DNA from: an uncultured bacterium
Lineage (GTDB): Bacteria; Cyanobacteriota; Vampirovibrionia; Gastranaerophilales; Gastranaerophilaceae
DNA length: 57,552 nt
NCBI GenBank assembly: GCA_900547155.1
Contig: URFH01000014.1
Location: 1 to 57,552 of the forward strand
Direction of reading: 5' to 3'
In this document: positions 19,295-28,930 of the stretch, piece by piece
How the letters are laid out: each line of letters starts with the position of its first letter
Position numbering within the stretch: position 1 is the first letter of the stretch
The notes under the pieces: generated by a model
Told to the model about the DNA's origin: nothing
Seen by the model: only the letters and a program-made list of their open reading frames with translations
Database searches by the model: none
Made by a program: the position numbers and the translations under genes

Positions 19295-19963
19295 TTATCG
19301 CCCGAGCGCGTTGATGAATGAACGCAAAGCCCTGTCAGCATTTTGTTCCGGCGAGAGTATGAGCTTTTTTTCGCCGAGCACGGGGTTGAGCTTTTCTTTT
19401 ACCATGTCGAGCTTTTGCGGGTGCGCCCAGAGGAACATCATCGCAACGTCAGGAGCATATTTTTTCACATTTTCCACGTTTTTGTCCATGTTTGCCCAGT
19501 CAGCCTGTTTTGTGATGTCACCCTCGTTCTCCAAATCGCCCAAAACCACTACAGCAGGCGTGTAGCCGTCCTTTTCTGCCGTAAGAACATACGAAAAAGC
19601 CTTTTTAAGCGCTTCACCGTATGCCGTGCCGTATTCTTTTTCGTTGTATTGCGTAAAAGCGTCGGTGGCTTTGGTTATTCCGGAGTTGTTATGCGGGGTT
19701 CCCTCGTAAATCAGGTAGGCTTCTTGCGAAACTTTGATGATTTTTATCTGATCCTCGGGGTCGAGCGAGGTGCAGATTTGTTTCAGGAATTTTTTCTGTT
19801 CGGGCAGGGATTTTTGGTTCGACGCTGAAGAATCGACCACAAAAACAACCATTGCGGGCTTAAAGTCGTCGAGTTTTACATTTTTCAACGCCCCCCACAG
19901 GAGCCGCAAAACCACTGATATCCCCAGTATTAAAATTCCTAAAATTATTAATCTTTTGTTCAT
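19295..19963 (-). CDS. Membrane-anchored VWA-domain protein
   Basis: The 222-residue protein has one N-terminal helix (about 5-22) and then a von Willebrand A domain. The metal-binding MIDAS begins VVFVVDSSAS (DxSxS near residue 43), with the conserved Thr/Gly region near YGTAYGEAL and the VVVLGDLEN strand. VWA domains mediate metal-dependent protein contacts. The domain should face the periplasm. It is 66 bases upstream of the FHA-like gene. Confidence 0.75.
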   Translation of the reverse strand: MNKRLIILGILILGISVVLRLLWGALKNVKLDDFKPAMVVFVVDSSASNQKSLPEQKKFLKQICTSLDPEDQIKIIKVSQEAYLIYEGTPHNNSGITKATDAFTQYNEKEYGTAYGEALKKAFSYVLTAEKDGYTPAVVVLGDLENEGDITKQADWANMDKNVENVKKYAPDVAMMFLWAHPQKLDMVKEKLNPVLGEKKLILSPEQNADRALRSFINALGR

Positions 19964-20028
19964 AAAAATTCCTTTTTTTGTTTTAATCCTATTTATTTTA
20001 CCTGATTTTACCTGATTTTTCTAATAGT

Positions 20029-20874
20029 TTACAAAGGATAAGCTTCAACCTGCAAAGGGGCGGATAATTGCAGCTGAATCGGCGTTCCCTGCGGAAGTTC
20101 GACGTTTTCACCCCTTGCAGTGGCGCCTGCGAGGGCACCCATCGAGCCTCCGGCAATTGCACCTGCTAAAAGTGCAGACGGGTCACCAGTCAAAGCGAGC
20201 ATTATTGCGGCAAGTCCAGTTCCTATTATTGCCCCGCCGGCAACGGATTTTGTCAGGTTCCATGCGCGGTTTGTATCGACTTTTATGGAGACTTTTTTCG
20301 CGTTTAACGGGATTGTGCGGCCGTCGGGCGTGTAAAGTTCGCGAAAATCTATGGTAATTTGCCCGTTTTTCATAGCCATCCCTGACGCGTCGGCATCTGT
20401 TACGGTTCCGTTGATAATACTGCCCTCGGGCGCAATCAAAACCCCGTTAAATATCCAGTCCGAGGTCAACTGCGCGGAAATAAGATCATTGTTTGAGGTA
20501 GTTTCGGAGCTTATGTCGGAATTTAGCTGCGCGTCAATCACCGCGCCCGCCTGCACATAAACAATTCCTGATTGCAGCGTCAATTCCGGCTCGCTTTCGA
20601 GCGGCGCAAATGCGTTTTGCCCGGGAATGTTCTGCTGCACGGTTTGGGCAGGGGTTTTTGACTTTTTTTGTTTTACTTTTTTAGTTTTTTTTGTGGTTTC
20701 AGTTGGAATCTGAAATTGTACCTGATTATCCGGTAAATATGCGCCGTTCGTGCGATTGAACTCTTCCTGCGCCTCATCGCTGAAATCATAAACACCCGTT
20801 GCACCCATTGCGGTCAACGGGTGCAGCAGAAAAATTGTGCATAATATGATTGTTAGTATTTTTTTATGGCGCAT
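20029..20874 (-). CDS. Exported glycine-zipper protein
   Basis: The 281-residue protein has a signal peptide (cleavage near TAMGA, residue 25), a Lys/Thr/Gln-rich linker (about 55-90) and a beta-rich central domain (about 100-200, VQAGAVIDAQLNSDI onward). That domain recalls the C-terminal part of TrbI/VirB10 or outer-membrane pore proteins. A Gly/Ala-rich segment (about 210-250, GGAIIGTGLAAIMLALTG) looks like a glycine zipper that inserts in membranes. It probably sits at the outer membrane. Function is not established. It is second in the envelope cluster. Confidence 0.6.
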   Translation of the reverse strand: MRHKKILTIILCTIFLLHPLTAMGATGVYDFSDEAQEEFNRTNGAYLPDNQVQFQIPTETTKKTKKVKQKKSKTPAQTVQQNIPGQNAFAPLESEPELTLQSGIVYVQAGAVIDAQLNSDISSETTSNNDLISAQLTSDWIFNGVLIAPEGSIINGTVTDADASGMAMKNGQITIDFRELYTPDGRTIPLNAKKVSIKVDTNRAWNLTKSVAGGAIIGTGLAAIMLALTGDPSALLAGAIAGGSMGALAGATARGENVELPQGTPIQLQLSAPLQVEAYPL

Positions 20875-20920
20875 TTGATAAAAAAGTCCTTATTTCCGGC
20901 TTTTTGCCTGTTGGCGGGGA

Positions 20921-21559
20921 TTAAAAGAGTTTTTCGAGCTCTTTTTCGTCCTCAAATGTTACCTGACCGATAACTTTTTGGAGCTTTCCGGAGTTGTTTT
21001 TGATATATACGTCAAAATAGCCGCAGGTGCCGATTGTGCCGTTGTTCAGGGTTTCTCTGATGTAATTCAGGTCAATGTAGGCGATTTTGTCAACGTCAAA
21101 ATCCAGTGATTTGTCGCCGAAAGCAAGTTTTCCGTTGTTTTGTAGCCTTACAAGCCGGACATTTGCTTTTTTTAGCTCGGCGCCGGTGATTTTTGTTGTG
21201 TCGGAATCGCTGTTCAGGGCGATTAGGGATTTAAAGATGGATTCGCGCGCGTCATCATACCCGACAATGTCTTTAAATGTGTAATTTCCCGATTTATTTT
21301 CAAAAACGAGGTAATATTTTACGCCGTTGATTTTGATAATGTACGGGTCGCTGTTAATTGCCCGCGCAATTGCGGAGAAAGTGTTTCCTTTGGGCGGAAC
21401 GAGGATATAATTGCAGTTTGAGCCGGAATCGAACTCATATTTGTAGGGCAAATTTTGGATTGTGGGCTGCGGGATTGCCTGCTGGATTGTGTAGTCCGCT
21501 GCATTTGCGCACAGCCCTCCTGCTGCGAGCATAGCAGCAATAATCAGAGTTTTTTTCAT
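20921..21559 (-). CDS. Exported protein of unknown function
   Basis: This 212-residue protein has a clear signal peptide (MKKTLIIAAMLAAGGLCANA). The mature part is beta-strand-rich (YKYEFDSGSNCNYILVPPKG, then YYLVFENKSGNYTF) with no motif I recognise. It is first in the run of six minus-strand envelope genes, with a TATAAT (21597-21592) about 30 bases upstream of its start, so it probably leads the operon. Confidence 0.65.
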   Translation of the reverse strand: MKKTLIIAAMLAAGGLCANAADYTIQQAIPQPTIQNLPYKYEFDSGSNCNYILVPPKGNTFSAIARAINSDPYIIKINGVKYYLVFENKSGNYTFKDIVGYDDARESIFKSLIALNSDSDTTKITGAELKKANVRLVRLQNNGKLAFGDKSLDFDVDKIAYIDLNYIRETLNNGTIGTCGYFDVYIKNNSGKLQKVIGQVTFEDEKELEKLF

Positions 21560-21751
21560 CTTCGCACCGTCGCTTTCTTTTTGTAATTATTATTATAAAC
21601 GATGGCGGAAGATTTTTGTTCAAAAATGATTTAATAAACGATATGTTATAAAAACAATAAACCTTAAATATTTTTTACAAAAAAATTTTAAGATTTATAG
21701 CAAAAAACTTGATTTTCATGTTTTACATGTGTAGCAAACTTTGTGTCGTTG

Positions 21752-21760
21752 TGATATAAT
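21752..21760 (+). promoter_or_regulatory. Extended -10 promoter of the 53-residue gene
   Basis: TGATATAAT (TG, one base, perfect TATAAT at 21755-21760) forms an extended -10; no convincing -35 is seen. The leader would be about 60 bases. Confidence 0.65.
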
Positions 21761-21826
21761 ATTTCCATAACCAACTTGTTTGATTTTATATAAAATTCAC
21801 AAAAATGGTAAAAGGAGGCTATTTAA

Positions 21827-21988
21827 ATGGCAATTCTCACTGCATCTACTACAAAAACGGAAGTAAAAAAATCCAAATTTAACGATGAATTTGAAAAGTA
21901 TCTTGAGCGTCAGTGCTTGAAAACTACATTCAACGGGTTGGAATTGGAAACTTTTAGCTGGTACAAAAAAATGCTCGGTCTGGTGTAA
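21827..21988 (+). CDS. 53-residue soluble protein of unknown function
   Basis: The frame encodes a charged, helix-prone peptide beginning MAILTASTTKTEVKKSKFND, with EFEKYLERQCLKTTFNGLEL in the middle and ending SWYKKMLGLV. It has a complete set of expression signals: an extended -10 with perfect TATAAT, the strong ribosome site AAAGGAGG (21811-21818) 8 bases from the ATG, and a terminator 24 bases after the stop. It is a monocistronic gene on the opposite strand to both neighbours. I know no family for it. The signals suggest high expression. Confidence 0.75.
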   Translation: MAILTASTTKTEVKKSKFNDEFEKYLERQCLKTTFNGLELETFSWYKKMLGLV

Positions 21989-22011
21989 GCTGATTGTTAT
22001 CAAAAAGATTC

Positions 22012-22037
22012 AAAAGAGGGCGAAAGTCCTCTTTTTT
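22012..22037 (+). terminator. Terminator of the 53-residue gene
   Basis: AAAAGAGG (22012-22019) pairs with CCTCTTTT (22028-22035) and the T run continues to 22037. Confidence 0.8.
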
Positions 22038-22063
22038 GATGGCAAAAACCCGATTTTGACCTG

Positions 22064-23652
<1,589 letters not shown>

Positions 23653-23755
23653 TAAAAATCTCCTCTTACTTTCTTCATTAGAGCATAAACAGGAGTTTTG
23701 TACAATAGCGGACAATTGAGATTTATGCACCAAATTGCGTGAAAATCTAAATTCC

Positions 23756-23975
23756 CCCCTCCCCAACTCGGACTCTGCCGAGCAAACGATTGAGTATCGT
23801 TTGCGAGAGGGGGCTGGGGTGGGGAACGATTTTAAGTCTGTTTATTTATAGTGTGGGAAAAGTGAAATGTTCCGCCGGCTTCTCGCTTGATGTTGGTGGG
23901 AACCGCGTTGCTATTCCCACCCTACTTTCTACTAAATTCCCCCTCCCCAACTCGGGGAGGGCTGGGGTGGGGAAC
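23756..23975. repeat. Family B mosaic, copy 4; one arm of a 175-bp inverted pair
   Basis: 23756-23930 is almost identical, with one clear mismatch, to the inverse of 27783-27957. It includes a CCCTCCCC unit split by an insertion with the palindrome GCAAACGAT/ATCGTTTGC, and a GGTGGGAA...TTCCCACC unit. A further CCCTCCCCAACTCGGGG unit follows to 23975. The whole ndk-cyclase gap is this repeat; no gene is seen. Confidence 0.9.
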
Positions 23976-24000
23976 AATTAGTAAATTTAGTGCGATAGCG

Positions 24001-25461
24001 TTACCCCATATCCGAATTATAAACCACAACCCTGTTTCTTCCGCCGCGTTTTGCCTCGTAAAGGGCAATGTCGGCTTTTTGGTGAAGAATTTCGGGATTT
24101 TCGTAATCTTTTTCGTACCTGCTGACGCCCACGCTTATAGTGACGTTCAAAACGCCCAAATCCGGCACCTCAATATCAGTTTTTTCAACAGCAGAACGCA
24201 GCCTTTTTGCAACATATTCGGCTTCTTCAAGATTTGTGTCGGGCAAAAGAATGCAAAACTCCTCGCCGCCGTATCTTGAGGCAATATCGTACTCACGAAC
24301 CTCCCTTTGAATCACGCCGGCTACGTTTTTTAAAACGCAATCCCCTGCCGCGTGCCCGTAAGTGTCATTAACCTTTTTAAAATGGTCAATGTCAAGCATA
24401 ATACAGCACAGCGGCTTTTTTTTACGTTTTGCGGTCGCAACTTCCTGATTTAAACGTGATTCAAACTGGCGCCTGTTGTTTAGCCCCGTCAGCGCGTCCA
24501 AAGTGGCGTATTGAAGGACTTGCGCGTAAGAATTTGCCCGCTCAATCGTAATCGAAGCCTGACGCGTCAAAAGTGCGAGATATTCAATGTCTTTTGTGCA
24601 AAGCTTTTCAGAGGTGCTGCTTGCGGCGATTGCGCCAATGACGTCCTGTTCGTTTCTGATTGCCCAGACGCCTGTTTTTCCGTCCGGCGAAATTCCGTAG
24701 GGCTTTTCGACGGTGAGTTTTTCAAAAAGCGAGTAAATCTTTTCGTCATTGCAGTTTGCGGGCCAGACGAGCCGAAAATCCCCGTTTTCGTCTTTCATAA
24801 ATATGTAAATCAAATGGTCAGCCACGAATTTGTCCACCATCTCGCCGATAATCGGAAGAATATAAGCCAAATCGTACTGTGTTTCGATAAGTTTTGCGAT
24901 ATTTTTCATTACGCTCTGAAAACTTATATTTATGAGCATTTTCCGGTTCAAAACCCTGTTCATAACCGCAGCGGAGATTTGCGCCGCAGAAATCCCAAGT
25001 GCAACAAGAAAATCCTGCGTTTTTATCTGCTCAATGACGTCATCAAAGTTCAGCTCAATCAATCCCGCGATTTTTTTCTCGTTTATAATCGGAAAATAAA
25101 GCAAATTGTTCTCCGGACGGAGATATTTTGAAAAATTCTTCACCAAATCCTTTAAAGAAGCAAAACTAAGGATTTTGTTGTTAAGAATAAAACTTTTTTC
25201 AGGTGCGGTTTGCATTGTGATGTAAATTTTTTCAAACTGCTGCTGCTGCCTGTTTTTTCCGACAAAAATCCATTCCCTGACAAAATCGCGCAAATTTGAA
25301 GTTCTTTCATCCCAGAGGCTTATCTGGAGGGAGCGGAGATTGAAATATTTTTCAAAAACATTCTCGAGCGAGCTGAGAAAAACCTCCTCTGTGCAATTTT
25401 TCGTCAACACATTGGAAACCTCCCATAAAAAATCAAGCTCAAGTTTTTGAAATCCGCTCAT
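24001..25461 (-). CDS. GAF-type diguanylate cyclase
   Basis: The 486-residue protein probably makes cyclic di-GMP. Its C-terminal GGDEF domain starts ATLDALTGLNNRRQFE (about residue 322) and keeps the active GGEEF (about 396), with an RxxD inhibitory site (REYD) five residues before it. The first 300 residues look like one or two GAF-type sensor domains; no membrane segment is obvious. The start overlaps the stop of the TPR gene by 4 bases. Flagellar motor genes 10 kb away are a possible output of the messenger, which is an inference. Confidence 0.9.
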   Translation of the reverse strand: MSGFQKLELDFLWEVSNVLTKNCTEEVFLSSLENVFEKYFNLRSLQISLWDERTSNLRDFVREWIFVGKNRQQQQFEKIYITMQTAPEKSFILNNKILSFASLKDLVKNFSKYLRPENNLLYFPIINEKKIAGLIELNFDDVIEQIKTQDFLVALGISAAQISAAVMNRVLNRKMLINISFQSVMKNIAKLIETQYDLAYILPIIGEMVDKFVADHLIYIFMKDENGDFRLVWPANCNDEKIYSLFEKLTVEKPYGISPDGKTGVWAIRNEQDVIGAIAASSTSEKLCTKDIEYLALLTRQASITIERANSYAQVLQYATLDALTGLNNRRQFESRLNQEVATAKRKKKPLCCIMLDIDHFKKVNDTYGHAAGDCVLKNVAGVIQREVREYDIASRYGGEEFCILLPDTNLEEAEYVAKRLRSAVEKTDIEVPDLGVLNVTISVGVSRYEKDYENPEILHQKADIALYEAKRGGRNRVVVYNSDMG

Positions 25462-26615
25462 TTAAGCTCCTCGTCTTCGTCTTCAAAGTATTTTTTCCCG
25501 CTGCATTTGCTAAAACTTTTTTTGAAGTATTTTTCAGCGTCTTTTGAGGCGGTGGCTTTGCCGTTCACATAAGTTATGTAGCCTTCGTTCATCGGGTCGC
25601 CGGTATCTTCGACTTTTTCAGTGACAATGTGCATGTTGTGGTATTCTTTTTTCTGGAGTTCGTCGGGAGTGAAGCCTTTTTTCATTTTTGGATGGGTGCC
25701 GTCTTCGGCTTCTGACTGGGCGGCGTATTTTTCTGTGATTGTGCGCATAACCTCGAACATATACTTCGCAATATACGGATCGCCCGTGTTATCCACAATC
25801 AGGCTGGCTTTTTCGAGCTCTTCAATGGATTCGGGGTATTTTTTCAAATGTCTTAACAAAATCGAAAGGTTGTAATGCGCGTCAAAAGCCATCGGCTCAA
25901 GCTCAATCGCTTTACAGTAACCGAGCCCCGCTTCTCTGTAATTTCCGAGCAAATGATTTGCGACAGCGTAGTTAAAGTTTACATTGTAGCTTTTTTTGTG
26001 GCGTTTCAGGGCTTTTTTGTAACATTCTATGGCTTTTTCAAGGTACATGTCGGACGCGCGGGTTTTTTCGCCCATCAGGAGCGATTTTCCGCGGTAGGCA
26101 ATGCCCATGTTGTACCATGCAATTGATTTGTTGTCGCGTGTGCTTTTTACGTTGTTGTAAATCAGCGGAATATGTACGGGAACGCGTTTTGTTTCAATAA
26201 TGGTGCGGTATTCGCGTATTGCGGTGTCGTAATCTGCAAGTTTTTCTGCCGAAACAATCCCCAGATTCATGCGGCAGACGATGAATTTCGGGTCATATTC
26301 AAGCGCTTTTTCGTATTCTGTGACCGCGGAGGTGTAATCTTCGTATTTTACGTAAATATTGCCGAGATTGCAGCGTGCAATGGAGTGTTCGGGGTATTTG
26401 TCGAGCCCCTGACGGTAGAATTTTATGGCTTTTTCGAGTTTACCGCGTTTGTAGGCTTTGTCGCCCTGATAGACGTAGTAGAAGCCGACGCATTTGTTAA
26501 ATTGTTTTTCAAACCATCCCCAAAACACAAATAAACACAGCAAAAACGCCAGAATCATTATTAAAAGTACAATTTTGGTGACGGTGCTTTTGAGAATTTT
26601 CAATAAAAACTTCAT
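25458..26615 (-). CDS. Membrane-anchored TPR protein
   Basis: The 385-residue protein has a N-terminal helix (about 13-33, IVLLIMILAFLLCLFVFWGW). Several tetratricopeptide repeats follow: KAIKFYRQGLDKYPEHSIAR near 62, TSAVTEYEKALEYDPKF near 95, and AGLGYCKAIELEPMAFDAHY and PESIEELEKASL later. TPRs bind partner proteins. It overlaps the diguanylate cyclase, so it may deliver or position that enzyme at the membrane. The C-terminal 90 residues are charged and unassigned. Confidence 0.85.
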   Translation of the reverse strand: MKFLLKILKSTVTKIVLLIMILAFLLCLFVFWGWFEKQFNKCVGFYYVYQGDKAYKRGKLEKAIKFYRQGLDKYPEHSIARCNLGNIYVKYEDYTSAVTEYEKALEYDPKFIVCRMNLGIVSAEKLADYDTAIREYRTIIETKRVPVHIPLIYNNVKSTRDNKSIAWYNMGIAYRGKSLLMGEKTRASDMYLEKAIECYKKALKRHKKSYNVNFNYAVANHLLGNYREAGLGYCKAIELEPMAFDAHYNLSILLRHLKKYPESIEELEKASLIVDNTGDPYIAKYMFEVMRTITEKYAAQSEAEDGTHPKMKKGFTPDELQKKEYHNMHIVTEKVEDTGDPMNEGYITYVNGKATASKDAEKYFKKSFSKCSGKKYFEDEDEELK

Positions 26616-26684
26616 ATGTTTTATTTTATACTTTAAATGCCCTCATGAGCAAGTTTTTTATATATCCTCCCTCCCCCTACTTAT

Positions 26685-26790
26685 TTATCTTAATTATTCT
26701 CCCTCCCCAAGCGGGGGAGGGCCGGGGTGGGGGACAGCCCGGAGGGAAAATCCGGGCAGCGCCGGGGTGGGGAGCAAAAAAAGCCCAACC
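26685..26790. repeat. Family B units, copy 5
   Basis: A CTCCCTCCCC...GGGGGAGGG unit followed by GC-rich filler separates the TPR gene start from element C3. Together with C3 it fills the 348-base gap, and no gene is seen. Confidence 0.65.
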
Positions 26791-26793
26791 CAA

Positions 26794-26967
26794 GTGAGAG
26801 CGCGGGGATTTTTCTTTGTAGTGACTATGGGGGAGCTATGAATTCCCCTTAATTATTCCCCTCTCCGCTGGGAGAGGGTGCCCGCAGGGCGGGTGAGGGC
26901 TTACCCGTAGGGAAAATCCGGGCAGCGCCGGGGTAGGAACGGAAAAGGAAAATCCCCGCGTTCTCAC
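26794..26967 (+). repeat. Family C palindrome with nested family B unit, copy C3
   Basis: 24-base arms (26794-26817 and 26944-26967) pair with only two non-Watson-Crick positions, both G-T. After the left arm comes the core GTGACTATGGGGGAG, then a family B unit (CCCCTCTCCGCTGGGAGAGG), then GGAACGGAAAA. The arms are nearly the same sequence as those of C2, which lies 490 bases downstream in the opposite orientation. Confidence 0.85.
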
Positions 26968-27182
26968 GCCTTAGCATCCAATTCTAAACTCTCAACAACG
27001 CAAAGCAAATCTTTTTGAAACGATTGCATTTTTTCATCAATATCATACAACAATGTTAATAAATCTTTTTTTGTTAATTCATCGTTATCCACAACATTAA
27101 CGTAAATTTTCATCATGCTGGCAATGCAATCAGCCCGTAAATAAACCCTTTTGAGGGTATCTTCTAATTCTTCCAATTTCAA
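26964..27182 (-). CDS. 72-residue helical protein of unknown function
   Basis: This small acidic protein is predicted to be mostly helix (LEELEDTLKRVYLRADCIAS, then LTKKDLLTLLYDIDEKMQSF) with no family I recognise. The start is a TTG at 27182 with AAAGG 5 bases upstream. It has a near-consensus promoter. It is divergent from an AbrB-like gene, and the pair is bracketed by elements C3 and C2; its last codons touch the end of C3. A role as partner of the AbrB-like protein is possible but not shown. Confidence 0.6.
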   Translation of the reverse strand: MKLEELEDTLKRVYLRADCIASMMKIYVNVVDNDELTKKDLLTLLYDIDEKMQSFQKDLLCVVESLELDAKA

Positions 27183-27224
27183 TTTTACCTTTACATTGTA
27201 TTAGTCTTTGTAAGTCTATTTGAG

Positions 27225-27253
27225 ATTATAGCAATTTACTATGATTTTGTCTA
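27225..27253 (-). promoter_or_regulatory. Promoter of the 72-residue gene
   Basis: On the minus strand, TAGACA (27253-27248) is 17 bases from TGCTATAAT, which combines an extended -10 with a perfect hexamer (27230-27225). The leader would be about 36 bases. Confidence 0.75.
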
Positions 27254-27277
27254 GTTTATTGTAAGAGTAAATATCAT

Positions 27278-27430
27278 ATGGAAAGAAAATTATTCAGGTC
27301 AGGCAATGGCTGGGCTTTGTTCATAAATACTACAATTTTGAAACTTTTGAAGATTAATCCCGAAACTGATAAGGTCGAATATCAGATTGAAAACGATGTT
27401 TTGAAAATTACTAAGGTTAAAAAGTCTTAA
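27278..27430 (+). CDS. Small AbrB/MazE-like DNA-binding protein
   Basis: The 50-residue frame begins MERKLFRSGNGWALFINTT and continues LKLLKINPETDKVEYQIEND. This matches the swapped-hairpin AbrB/SpoVT/MazE fold, with the usual SGN-S/G-W start and a P-x-x-D-x-V middle. Such proteins are antitoxins or transition-state regulators. No toxin gene is adjacent downstream; the divergent 72-residue gene is the only close partner. A weak AAGAG site precedes the ATG. Confidence 0.7.
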   Translation: MERKLFRSGNGWALFINTTILKLLKINPETDKVEYQIENDVLKITKVKKS

Positions 27431-27454
27431 TTTTGCTTTTTTGGATGCAGGGGC

Positions 27455-27580
27455 GTGAGAACACGGGGATTTTCCTTTTCCGTTCCGATTCCTCCGGCCA
27501 TCCGGCGTTAATTTCTGGTTTTCTTGCCCTTTGAGGCCTCCCCCATAGTCACTACAAAGAAAAATCCCCGCGTTCTCACT
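27455..27580 (-). repeat. Family C palindrome, copy C2
   Basis: 24-base arms (27455-27478 and 27557-27580) pair except at two positions that are G-T when read on the minus strand. The interior holds the inverse core, GTTCCGATTCCTCCGGC and CCTCCCCCATAGTCAC. It lies directly after the AbrB-like gene and faces C3. Confidence 0.85.
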
Positions 27581-27599
27581 CGGGTTGGCTTTTTCCGTT

Positions 27600-27957
27600 C
27601 TTATCCCGCACTTCGGGCGGGCGCTTCCCCGCAGGACAGGCCCTCACCCGCCCTTTGGGCACCCTCTCCCATCGGAGAGGGGAATTTTTTGCTCCCTCGC
27701 CCCTACTTATTTACCTTAATTATTCTCCCTCCCCAACTCGGGGAGGGCTGGGGTGGGGGACAACCCGGAGGGGAAACCAGAGAGAAAGTAGGGTGGGAAT
27801 AGCAACGCGGTTCCCACCAACATCAAGCGAGAAGCCGGCGGAACATTTCACTTTTCCCACACTATAAATAAACAGACTTAAAATCGTTCCCCACCCCAGC
27901 CCCCTCTCGCAAACGATACTCAATCGTTTGCTCGCCAGAGTCCGAGTTGGGGAGGGA
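27600..27957. repeat. Family B mosaic, copy 6; other arm of the 175-bp inverted pair
   Basis: It contains CACCCTCTCCCATCGGAGAG (about 27660-27680), a CTCCCTCCCCAACTCGGGG unit (about 27725-27745), and 27783-27957, which is nearly identical to the inverse of 23756-23930. Together with C2 it fills most of the 654 bases before the acyltransferase; 27958-28084 shows only weak GC-rich remnants. Confidence 0.9.
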
Positions 27958-28084
27958 GGATTGGGTGAAAAACTCGCCTGCGCGGGCAGTATGGGGGCTA
28001 AGGAGGGATTTTGGGCGGTGGAAAAACGGCAGAAATGTAAATAATTCCGTAAAACTATTCCATTCTAAGAAAAAAGAGTGTAAA

Positions 28085-28930
28085 ATGTTTTTTACAGGAG
28101 ATTATAGTGTGGATTTGAACGCTCAACAATTGTATCTAGATGTTCCTCCCACAAAACTGAGAAACAGGGATGAAAAGTTCAGGGAGGCGAAAACAGGGCC
28201 GTTTTGGATTTGGCTCGCAGATAGATTTTTCTACGGAATGCTGGAAAATCGCTTCTATTCGATGATGATAAAAAACAAATCGAACTACGATAAACGCAAT
28301 CCCGAATTCTCCAACATCCTCTACGCCCCCCACGACAACTGGTGGGACGGAATCGTTGGCTATAACCTCTGCCGCCGCGTTTTTCGCACCGAAATCCGCA
28401 TGATGATTGAAGAACTGAACAGATTCCCGATTCTTGCGAAAGCAGGCGCTTTTGCCGTGAATAAAAAATCCCCGCAGGCCTCCATGAAAGCCCTGAAATA
28501 CGCCGTTGACCAGCTAAAAGACAAAAAACGCTCGCTCTGGATTTTCCCGCAGGGCATTATCCGCCCGCCAATGTACCGCCCGATTGAATTTCAGACCGGC
28601 ATGGCTTATATTGCGGAAAAAGTCGTCAAAGAAACCGGCGGCGTGAACCTTATCCCGATTTCGACAAACTTTATGTTCCTGCGTGAAGACCGACCCGAGG
28701 TTCTTGTGGAAATCGGCGAACCTATTGTGCTCACTGACCCGTCAATCCCCAGAAAAGACCTGAATCACCAGCTCGAAACGAATTTTGAAGCGCTTTGCGA
28801 CAGGCAGCTCGAGGATATCAGAAAAGGCGATGTCGAGGGCTATGAATATGTCTTTAAACAAAAACTGAAATGGTACAGAAAGCTCGAAAAACGCCTCAAA
28901 CGCGTTAAAATCACACAATCAGGCGTGTAA
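28085..28930 (+). CDS. PlsC-like glycerolipid acyltransferase
   Basis: The 281-residue protein fits the lysophospholipid acyltransferase family. HDNWWD (about residue 80) is the catalytic HxxxxD, and FPQGIIRPP (about 157) matches the FPEG acceptor site with Gln in place of Glu. It likely adds a fatty acyl chain to a glycerolipid or glycolipid at the membrane; the substrate is unknown. The ATG at 28085 was chosen because upstream codons are repeat sequence. The ribosome site is weak (AGAG). Its 3' end overlaps the convergent pabA by 12 bases. Confidence 0.75.
   Translation: MFFTGDYSVDLNAQQLYLDVPPTKLRNRDEKFREAKTGPFWIWLADRFFYGMLENRFYSMMIKNKSNYDKRNPEFSNILYAPHDNWWDGIVGYNLCRRVFRTEIRMMIEELNRFPILAKAGAFAVNKKSPQASMKALKYAVDQLKDKKRSLWIFPQGIIRPPMYRPIEFQTGMAYIAEKVVKETGGVNLIPISTNFMFLREDRPEVLVEIGEPIVLTDPSIPRKDLNHQLETNFEALCDRQLEDIRKGDVEGYEYVFKQKLKWYRKLEKRLKRVKITQSGV

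Noticed and set aside
23790..23981. Open frame through family B repeats whose first 47 residues recur exactly at 27923-27720 on the other strand
   Set aside because: The identity comes from the 175-bp repeat itself; there is no ribosome site and the frames diverge where the repeat ends.
27600..27957. Possible CRISPR-like repeat array
   Set aside because: Repeat units vary in length, order and orientation, have no regular spacers, and no cas genes are present.
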